A DNA stretch of 64,000 nt from Tatumella ptyseos ATCC 33301 (GTDB taxonomy: Bacteria > Pseudomonadota > Gammaproteobacteria > Enterobacterales > Enterobacteriaceae). The position numbers and the translations under genes were made by a program. Under the pieces are notes generated by a model. It saw only the letters and a list, made by a program, of their open reading frames with translations, made no database searches and had not been told where the DNA came from. The DNA lies in assembly GCF_000735525.1 (NCBI RefSeq), contig NZ_JMPR01000027.1, positions 90,770 through 154,769 of the forward strand, read 5' to 3'. Of the stretch, positions 59,528 to 64,000 are shown piece after piece (the first letter of the stretch is position 1; every line of letters begins with the position of its first letter).

Positions 59528-61161
59528 ACGACTTACGTCATCTGTTAAAGCTGGCGCGGCCATGGCGGTTGCGTATGGCTGCCGGGATAGCGCTGTCTGT
59601 TGTGGTTATCCTGTCTAATGTCACTCTGCTGTCAGTCTCCGGCTGGTTTATTGCCTCAATGGCACTGGCAGGCGTCGGTAAGCTGACTCTGGAGTTTTTC
59701 ACTCCGGCAGCCGCTATCCGTGGCCTGGCCGTACTGAGAACCTTCGCACGTTACCTGGAGCGTTTGGTCACACATGATGCGACCCTGCGCCTGCTGTCGG
59801 TGTTGCGCGTCTGGTTCTATAAACATCTTGAGCCACTTGCGCCGGCGCGATTACAGGACTTCCGTGACGGTGATCTGCTTGCACGTTTACGGGCGGATAT
59901 TGATAGCCTGGATAATTTTTATCTGCGTATCCTGGCGCCTGCGATTGCAGGGTTAATTTCCTCGATCGCTATTCTGTGTGTCCTGTTCTGGTTCTCGCCG
60001 GGTGTTGCAGGTATTGATGTCATTATGCTGCTGCTGGCCGGAGTAGTCATTCCGGTCGTCGTGGTGGCATGCACCAAAAAAAGCGGTAATGACGTGGCCG
60101 GTTTACGGGCATCATTGCAGGTGGCTTCGACGGATCTTATCCGTGGCCTGGGGGAATTACAGGTTGCGGGTGCGGTGAGCCGTCAGACCCGCCATCTGTC
60201 TGATCTCTCACAACAACTGATCTCGGCACAGCGCCATCAGGCCTGGATTAGTGCGTTAGGCAGTGCCTTATCTGCACTGGCCGGGCAACTGGGCATGTTC
60301 TGTACCTTCCTGTTTTTGTTGAGTGCCGGACAGGCCGGGAAGATTGCCGGCAATGACTTTGTGATGCTGGTTTTCGCCGTGCTTGCCAGTACCGAAGCGG
60401 TAGCCGCGTTGCCTGCGGCTTTTGCGGCGCTGGGAGTGACTCGTGAAGCTGCCCGCCGTATTTTTTCGATGGCAGAACTCAAACCGGCAATTACGTTACC
60501 GGAGACCAGTGCCACCCCTGAGCACTTTGATCTGGCATTTTCCGGCGTCACAATGCGTTACGGGCCGGACAAACCTGCGGTACTGGATTCACTGAGTTTC
60601 TCTGTCCCTGAAGGGCATTGTCTTGCTCTGCTCGGGCCGAGTGGCGCCGGTAAGACGACTATCCTGAACCTGATTCAGGGGTTCTGGGATTGTGAAGGCA
60701 GTGTGACCATTGGTGGTCATGAAGTCAGAGCATTGTCTGATGAAGTGCTGCGCCAGGTGATTTCGGTCGTGGGTCAAAAAACGTATCTGTTTAATGCCTC
60801 TATTCGTGACAACCTGCGTCTGGTGGCTCCGGATGCCGATGACGATGCGTTATGGCAGGCACTGGCGAAAGCATCACTGGAAGATGAGATCCGCGCGTTC
60901 CCGCACGGTCTGGACACTCTGGTAGGTGAACTGGGTGCAAGGCTGTCCGGCGGCCAGGCACGCAGAATTGCTATTGCCCGCGCATTCCTGTCTCAGGCAC
61001 CTGTCATTCTGTTAGATGAACCGACAGAAGGGCTGGATGCCACTAATACCGGGCTGGTGCTGAATTCGCTGAAAACACTGGTGAAGGGTAAAACGACTTT
61101 ACTGGTAACCCATCAGATTCAGCCGCTGGTATTAGCAGATAGCCGACTGATACTGGAATAA
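59524..61161 (+). CDS. cydC: ABC transporter subunit CydC (bd oxidase assembly)
   Basis: Partner half-transporter of 545 residues, overlapping cydD by four bases (ATGA). Membrane domain (about 15-300) with the CydC phrase 'VSGWFIASMALAG' and 'RTFARYLERLVTHDATLRLL' (about 72-91), then the ATPase domain with Walker A 'GPSGAGKTT', signature 'LSGGQARRIAIARA' and Walker B 'VILLDEPTEGLD'. It closes the operon, which is followed by a strong terminator. Confidence 0.92.
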   Translation: MNDLRHLLKLARPWRLRMAAGIALSVVVILSNVTLLSVSGWFIASMALAGVGKLTLEFFTPAAAIRGLAVLRTFARYLERLVTHDATLRLLSVLRVWFYKHLEPLAPARLQDFRDGDLLARLRADIDSLDNFYLRILAPAIAGLISSIAILCVLFWFSPGVAGIDVIMLLLAGVVIPVVVVACTKKSGNDVAGLRASLQVASTDLIRGLGELQVAGAVSRQTRHLSDLSQQLISAQRHQAWISALGSALSALAGQLGMFCTFLFLLSAGQAGKIAGNDFVMLVFAVLASTEAVAALPAAFAALGVTREAARRIFSMAELKPAITLPETSATPEHFDLAFSGVTMRYGPDKPAVLDSLSFSVPEGHCLALLGPSGAGKTTILNLIQGFWDCEGSVTIGGHEVRALSDEVLRQVISVVGQKTYLFNASIRDNLRLVAPDADDDALWQALAKASLEDEIRAFPHGLDTLVGELGARLSGGQARRIAIARAFLSQAPVILLDEPTEGLDATNTGLVLNSLKTLVKGKTTLLVTHQIQPLVLADSRLILE

Positions 61162-61172
61162 TCGTCGATCAT

Positions 61173-61210
61173 GCCTGCACGGATAACCGGTTATCTGTGC
61201 AGGCTTTTTT
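61173..61210 (+). terminator. Terminator of the cydABDC operon
   Basis: GCCTGCAC-G-GATAAC pairs with GTTATC-T-GTGCAGGC around a CG loop, followed by six T, 11 bases after the cydC stop. Confidence 0.9.
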
Positions 61211-61286
61211 CTTCCTCTCCCCGAAACCGGCCTTCCTGCTGATTATTCTGTTCGCTGATGTTATCCGTCAATGAGGCATAACCACC

Positions 61287-61557
61287 TCAGTGAGCTCTCC
61301 GGAGCAGGTCTTTTTGCATCAGATATTCGTCATAAAATACGCCATCAATACACAAGGCATCTTTGTCGATTGCCCATTCAGTGAATCCGTAAGCACGGTA
61401 AAGTGAATAAGCGGCCGTGAGAGTTTTAAGACTTTCACTGCAGTGGTTGCCTTCGGCGCCACTCCTCATAAGATGCACCAAAGGCTTCAGAATGGTGTTG
61501 TAAAGCTTCCGGTCCCTGACTAAGGCAGCCACTTTTTTATTTGCGTACATTACGGAC
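61287..61557 (-). pseudogene. C-terminal remnant of a GNAT acetyltransferase
   Basis: The last 50 residues of this frame, 'AAYSLYRAYGFTEWAI' followed by 'DALCIDGVFYDEYLM', have the typical end of a GNAT N-acetyltransferase (substrate loop after the LYRxxGF motif). The residues before it (about 61557-61440) do not fit the acetyl-CoA-binding part, and the N-terminal half is missing, the next gene starting its coding region at 61696. The frame is open further upstream, but that part is antisense to the MFS gene and not convincing. It is most likely a truncated, frameshifted gene. Confidence 0.5.
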
Positions 61558-61695
61558 GGGATCCGCTGTAGTGGCAGAAAGCGTTGAGATGCAATATCGT
61601 TATGCAGCTTACCGGATCGGTCAATGCGCTTATTCTGTTCAGGAATTTCTCTGTGCTCAGGGCGGTGTGGCTGGCCGGGAAAATACCGCCCTGTG

Positions 61696-62847
61696 TTAAA
61701 ATCTGAGCCTGAACGCACCGCCGATAATAAACAGCATCGAGGCGGACATACAGAGAAAGGCGACCTGCAGACTGGTAAAATTGGCCATAAAACCGATCAG
61801 GGCCGGCCCCATCAGGATCCCGAGGTAACCGACGGTGGAAACAAAAGCGACTGACATATTGGAAGGCATAATGGTCTCTTTCCCTGCCAGCGTGGTCAAT
61901 ACAGGGGCAACGTTCGCCGCACCGGTACCGATCAATGCAAAGCCAAGCAACGAAAATACCCATCCGGGGATAAAAACGGCAATGGCAAAACCGGCCATTG
62001 CAAATACGCCGCTCAGTATCAGTACTCTTTTCCGGCCCAGCGATTTGACGATGAAGTCACCGGATAAGCGCATAATGGCCATGGCGGTGCCGAACACGGC
62101 ATAGCCCCATCCGGCATGTTCCAGTTGTACGTGCCGGTGGGCCGTCAGCCAGATCCCTCCCCAGTCGAGCATCGAGCCTTCAGCGAGAAAACAGATCATA
62201 CACATCACCGCGATGACGGTCAGGCGCAGATTGACCTTCAAACGTGAATTTGTTTGTTCTTCGTGAGAGGCGAAGGGCAACAGTGCTTTGGCGGTGCTTA
62301 TGATGATGACCAAAATCAGCAGGATAGAAATCAATGAAAACTGCAGCGGCGAAAATCCTGAGCTTAAGATCAGACTCCCGCCCGCTGATCCGGCAATGCC
62401 GCCGACGCTGAACAGTCCATGAAACCCGGACATCAGCGGTTTATCCGATTTTTGCTCGACCAATGCGCCCTGAATATTGACGGTGACATCGGTCAGACCG
62501 ACACCGGCCCCAAACAACAACAAGGCAGTGACCATCAACGGTAATGTGGAGACCGTCGCCAGCAGAGGCAGTGAGGTACAAATGCTGGCCACACCGATAA
62601 GGATCATCGTTCTGCACCCAAATTTCCCGGCCAGTTTTCCTGAAAAAATCATGGTGATCAATGACCCACAACCCAGACAAAGCAACAGTAACCCCAGTAA
62701 GGCAGGGTCAAGATCCAGCCGGTGCTGAGCATAAGGAACGAGCGGAGCCCAGGCGCCCATGGCAAAACCAGCGATAAAAAAAGCTGACCGGGTCGAGATC
62801 CTTTTACCGATGGTATTAATGTTATTGGCAACCAGAGTGTCAGCCAT
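61696..62847 (-). CDS. MFS transporter, YbjJ-like
   Basis: Major facilitator protein of 383 residues with 12 expected helices. The first half has 'FIAGFAMGAWAPLVPYAQHRL', 'GLTDVTVNIQGALVEQ' and 'LMSGFHGLFSVGGIAG'; the second 'CFLAEGSMLDWGGIW' and 'STVGYLGILMGPALIGF'. These features are shared with the FucP/YbjJ group of sugar or unknown-substrate transporters. The start ATG 62847 is 'MADTLVANNINTIGKRIS'. Both flanks hold decayed genes, and no regulator is next to it apart from a GntR remnant at 63245-63506. Confidence 0.88.
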   Translation of the reverse strand: MADTLVANNINTIGKRISTRSAFFIAGFAMGAWAPLVPYAQHRLDLDPALLGLLLLCLGCGSLITMIFSGKLAGKFGCRTMILIGVASICTSLPLLATVSTLPLMVTALLLFGAGVGLTDVTVNIQGALVEQKSDKPLMSGFHGLFSVGGIAGSAGGSLILSSGFSPLQFSLISILLILVIIISTAKALLPFASHEEQTNSRLKVNLRLTVIAVMCMICFLAEGSMLDWGGIWLTAHRHVQLEHAGWGYAVFGTAMAIMRLSGDFIVKSLGRKRVLILSGVFAMAGFAIAVFIPGWVFSLLGFALIGTGAANVAPVLTTLAGKETIMPSNMSVAFVSTVGYLGILMGPALIGFMANFTSLQVAFLCMSASMLFIIGGAFRLRF

Positions 62848-63244
62848 GACTTCTCCACAAAAAAGATAAGATTCACGAAGTAAATCCCATAATATAGGCT
62901 GAACTTATCGATAACAATATTTTTGTCTTAAGTCTCATTATCCCGGCATTTTCAAAATCAAGCCAATAAAAAACGCGCCTATCATTCGGGAATGACTCAT
63001 TAATCCGACCCCCTGATGTTATTGGTTTAACTTACTGTATTTAAAAAATAAAAATTAAATGATATCAGGAGGTAACGGTATTCCATGACGACTGTTGAAA
63101 ATATAATTATCAGGAGGCATATATCAATATATTTTATGATGCCCGGTAATAATAAAATAATTTCAGGTTGAACGATAGAATCCGATAATTTCTGAGTTAA
63201 GATTAAAATAAGAAATTCCTGGCATTATTCTAACGCTCACCTGA
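62848..63244 (+). other. AT-rich stretch upstream of the MFS gene
   Basis: About 400 bases with no gene recognised. It should contain the promoter of the leftward MFS gene. No HTH-coding part of the GntR remnant that begins at 63245 could be recognised here. Confidence 0.4.
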
Positions 63245-63506
63245 ATTAAACCTGGAGAAGTTCATTACGCATTCCATAAGACCGATAAGCAGCCATTAAT
63301 TATAGATATGATCCGCTCTATCCACGATAAAATAGAACGTTATCTGAGATTATAACTGTCGGTAGCGGACGGATTGAATTAAATATGAAACATCGGGAAA
63401 TACTACAGGTCTGTCAGGAAAAAGATGCGGAAAAAACGGCCGGGTTGATGAAGCACCTGTTATGGATGTGTGCAGAGATTTCTATTCTCATCTGTTTCTG
63501 AAGATG
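63245..63506 (+). pseudogene. Decayed GntR-family (FCD domain) regulator
   Basis: Three overlapping frames together spell the C-terminal ligand-binding (FCD) domain of a GntR/FadR-type regulator: 'EVHYAFHKTDKQPLIIDMIR' and 'SIHDKIERYLRL' in the first frame, 'MKHREILQVCQEKDAEKTAG' in the second and 'MDVCRDFYSHLFL' in the third. The first frame carries TAA stops at 63353-63355 (probably a mutated CAA) and 63380-63382, followed by shifts near 63384 and 63460. The N-terminal DNA-binding half is missing. The gene is clearly inactive. Confidence 0.7.
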
Positions 63507-63698
63507 GTCCTGACATCTCTGCCCGTCAGCGGGCAGGGATCACTCTGTTTCGCAGCAGGTGACTCTGCGAGTCTGGTTTCTCATTCTACAGCTCCGGTCT
63601 TCACGGGAGGGGGGATTTTGGTGCCGCCCATTTTGTCATTGTTTACTGGCAAGCTTCGTTACTGAATAAAAGTTCAGGAGCTATATCACTGTGAACGA

Positions 63699-63803
63699 TC
63701 AGCGTTTACGCCGGTAGGCATCCCATAAGGCGAGTCGGAAAGCGATCCTTTTTATAAATGCCGGATAACGGCCAGCCAGGATCCGGAAGTAGAATTTCTG
63801 CAT
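63699..63803 (-). CDS. Possible 34-residue basic small protein
   Basis: ATG 63803 opens a 34-codon frame ending TGA 63701-63699. The peptide ('MQKFYFRILAGRYPAFIKR' then 'IAFRLALWDAYRRKR') is aromatic and strongly basic with an amphipathic look. In frame it could extend upstream only to a TGA, adding ten codons with no ATG, GTG or TTG start. TATACT on the minus strand at about 63853-63858 could be its -10. No homologue is recognised; it may also be the tail of a decayed gene. Confidence 0.35.
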   Translation of the reverse strand: MQKFYFRILAGRYPAFIKRIAFRLALWDAYRRKR

Positions 63804-64000
63804 TGTGCTGGTCTCATCAATCCTGTTCAGTCAGTGGCCGGAGGGTAAAGAGTATACTTTTTTTTATCCGGCTAAAACCTGAATAACCGGTTTGCCCGTG
63901 TCCTATTCCTGCAGTGACCTGTGGCAGTATACGACCCCGGGGCGGGAGTGTAAGTAGACCTGTTTTAGTTCCAGACACTTTTTGAGGTTTCCGGTTTTTT

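Overview
The window is chromosomal DNA of an enterobacterium. Gene content, gene order and signature tRNAs follow the Escherichia coli stretch from yfeZ to ypdB closely: yfeZ-yfeY-yfeX, cysPTWAM, crr-ptsI-ptsH, cysK-cysZ, zipA-ligA-ypeB, yfeH/yfeR, the valine/lysine tRNA cluster, gltX-yfeC, two tRNA-Ala, nupC/mntH, glk and ypdAB. Protein divergence, plus several cassettes that E. coli lacks at these places, suggest a member of Enterobacterales outside Escherichia, possibly Erwiniaceae; the genus cannot be fixed from the sequence alone.

Layout. 1-7019: an inner-membrane protein (partial), a lipoprotein, the heme peroxidase YfeX, then the sulfate/thiosulfate uptake operon cysPTWA with cysM behind an intergenic hairpin. 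7056-9245: a CpxR/CpxA-like two-component system. 9261-16620 (minus): the complete arnBCADTEF operon for 4-amino-4-deoxy-L-arabinose modification of lipid A, with a PmrA-like box far upstream. 16621-17753: a long gene-free stretch. 17754-22765 (minus): crr, ptsI, ptsH, cysK, cysZ. 22977-26349: zipA, ligA and ypeB, the last apparently starting at CTG. 26356-30615 (minus): a tripartite EmrAB-type efflux operon with its own outer-membrane factor. 30857-33701: yfeH/yfeR and a HigB/NadS-type toxin-antitoxin pair. 33863-36840: four tRNAs (Val x3, Lys), gltX, yfeC and two tRNA-Ala. 36841-43484: an AI-2E family transporter behind Fur-box-like sites, nupC, mntH with an MntR-type operator, and glk.

43532-51370: the pyruvate-sensing pair YpdA/YpdB, a UspA-like protein overlapping an unknown membrane protein gene, and the YhjX-type transporter that is the known YpdB target in E. 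coli, here about 2 kb from the regulator and preceded by a YpdB-like direct repeat. An EamA exporter, an AraC regulator and a YnaJ-like protein follow. 51939-61210: a peptide-deformylase-like protein lacking the catalytic glutamate, the Cho endonuclease, about 1.8 kb without an intact gene, and a four-gene operon (cydA, cydB, cydD, cydC) for a short, cyanide-insensitive-type bd oxidase together with its assembly transporter. 61287-64000: an MFS transporter flanked by decayed GNAT and GntR genes, then a possible 34-residue gene.

Functional links. Sulfur assimilation (cysPTWA, cysM, cysK, cysZ) and sugar phosphotransfer/glycolysis entry (ptsHI-crr, glk) are conserved core. The accessory layer concerns envelope and stress: lipid A modification, a CpxRA-like sensor, drug efflux, metal-responsive sites and an alternative terminal oxidase. 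I see no insertion sequence, prophage or CRISPR array. The best candidates for a less-described arrangement are the compact YpdAB-YhjX module, the HTLDH deformylase-like protein and the cydABDC operon with its long leader.
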